Source: an uncultured Arcanobacterium sp. (GTDB lineage: Bacteria > Actinomycetota > Actinomycetes > Actinomycetales > Actinomycetaceae). Taken from it: a stretch of 6,029 bases of DNA. The DNA lies in assembly GCF_947253055.1 (NCBI RefSeq), contig NZ_CAMXYE010000082.1:1-6029 (forward strand), written 5' to 3'. This document shows, in pieces, positions 5,576 through 6,029 of the stretch; position 1 is the first letter of the stretch; each line of letters begins with the position of its first letter. A program made the position numbers and the translations under genes. The notes under the pieces were generated by a model that was not told the DNA's origin, did not search any database, and worked only from the letters and a program-made list of their open reading frames with translations.

Positions 5576-6029
5576 GTGGCTAAAAAACGGGTAGTGATTA
5601 TTGGATCAGGCTTCGGTGGACTTTTCGCCGCGAAAAAACTTCGCAAAGCTGCGGTGGATATTACCCTCATTTCGCGCACCTCCAACCATCTTTTTCAACC
5701 TCTCTTGTATCAAGTAGCTACCGGTATTCTTTCTCCGGGCGATATTGCTCCGAGTACGCGCGAGATACTGGCTTCACAGAAAAATGTGGCGGTGTTGCGC
5801 GGCTTAGTAGAAGATATCGACGTAGAAAACCACGAAGTTTGCTGGCGGGCTCATAATCGGCAAATGCGCACCCCCTATGACACTCTAATTGTGGCGGCGG
5901 GAGCTACTCAGTCGTACTTCGGGAATGAAGATTTTTCTATCTTCGCCCCCGGTCTGAAAACTATTGACGACGCTTTAGAAATTCGCGCGCGCATACTCGG
6001 AGCCTTTGAATTAGCTGAACTGACTTCCG
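5576..6029 (+). CDS. ndh: Type II NADH dehydrogenase (NDH-2), 3'-truncated by the window edge
   Basis: The first 151 residues of a single-subunit, non-proton-pumping NADH:quinone oxidoreductase. This is a peripheral membrane flavoprotein that passes electrons from NADH through FAD to menaquinone or ubiquinone. The N-terminus holds the FAD-binding Rossmann motif 'VVIIGSGFGGLFAAKKL' with GxGxxG at residues 10-15. NDH-2 marks follow: HLFQPLLYQVATGILSPGDIAPSTR (about residues 38-62), 'TLIVAAGATQSYFGNEDF' (102-119) and 'APGLKTIDDALEIR' (123-136). These are nearly identical to what I recall of mycobacterial Ndh, which is strong evidence for an actinobacterial source. The family is about 450 residues, so roughly two thirds, including the NADH-binding motif and the C-terminal membrane anchor, lie beyond the window. 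The gene starts at a GTG with a strong ribosome site and is divergent from the MshA-MshB fusion. The frame is open to the last base, with no sign of damage. Confidence 0.95.
   Translation, partial: MAKKRVVIIGSGFGGLFAAKKLRKAAVDITLISRTSNHLFQPLLYQVATGILSPGDIAPSTREILASQKNVAVLRGLVEDIDVENHEVCWRAHNRQMRTPYDTLIVAAGATQSYFGNEDFSIFAPGLKTIDDALEIRARILGAFELAELTS

Noticed and set aside
5503..5685. A 60-codon minus-strand open frame across the ndh start
   Set aside because: It is antisense to the FAD-binding motif of ndh and would cover the ndh promoter and ribosome site.
1..6029. tRNA, rRNA, CRISPR array, insertion sequence, prophage or attachment site
   Set aside because: No cloverleaf, no rRNA-like segments, no regularly spaced direct repeats, and no transposase or integrase motifs were seen; the window is filled by five metabolic or cell-wall genes.

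Overview
The window most likely comes from an actinobacterium of moderate GC content, perhaps a host-associated relative of the Actinomycetaceae. Three observations point that way. The ndh fragment is very close to the mycobacterial NDH-2 pattern, the large minus-strand gene has a mycothiol-type (MshA/MshB) architecture, and one gene appears to be read from a leaderless GTG start. The genus is an inference and cannot be fixed from this sequence alone.

Left part (1-3173, plus strand): the C-terminal half of the lipid II flippase MurJ runs in from the left edge. A 121-base gap follows, which opens with a decayed heptamer repeat and ends in a likely leaderless promoter. Next come a FemX/MurM-type aminoacyl-tRNA-dependent peptidoglycan transferase and, 8 bases later, an ATP-grasp ligase that resembles the enterococcal D-aspartate ligase Asl(fm). 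Together these three genes look like a peptidoglycan-precursor module. The FemX-like enzyme would add an L-amino acid to the stem peptide, the ATP-grasp enzyme would add a D-acidic residue such as D-Asp or D-Glu, and MurJ would flip the lipid II.

Middle (3138-5333, minus strand): a single 731-residue gene joins an MshA-like GT4 glycosyltransferase to an MshB-like PIG-L zinc deacetylase. In mycothiol synthesis these are separate enzymes for non-consecutive steps, so the fusion is the most notable item here. Its 3' end overlaps the 3' end of the ATP-grasp gene by 36 bases on the opposite strand.

Right part (5334-6029): a 242-base divergent intergenic region carries a strong extended -10 promoter for the fusion gene, with a small dyad over it, and a separate promoter plus a strong Shine-Dalgarno for ndh. 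The first 151 codons of ndh (type II NADH dehydrogenase) run off the right edge. Low-molecular-weight thiol synthesis beside a respiratory NADH dehydrogenase hints at a redox theme, but divergent placement alone does not prove shared control.
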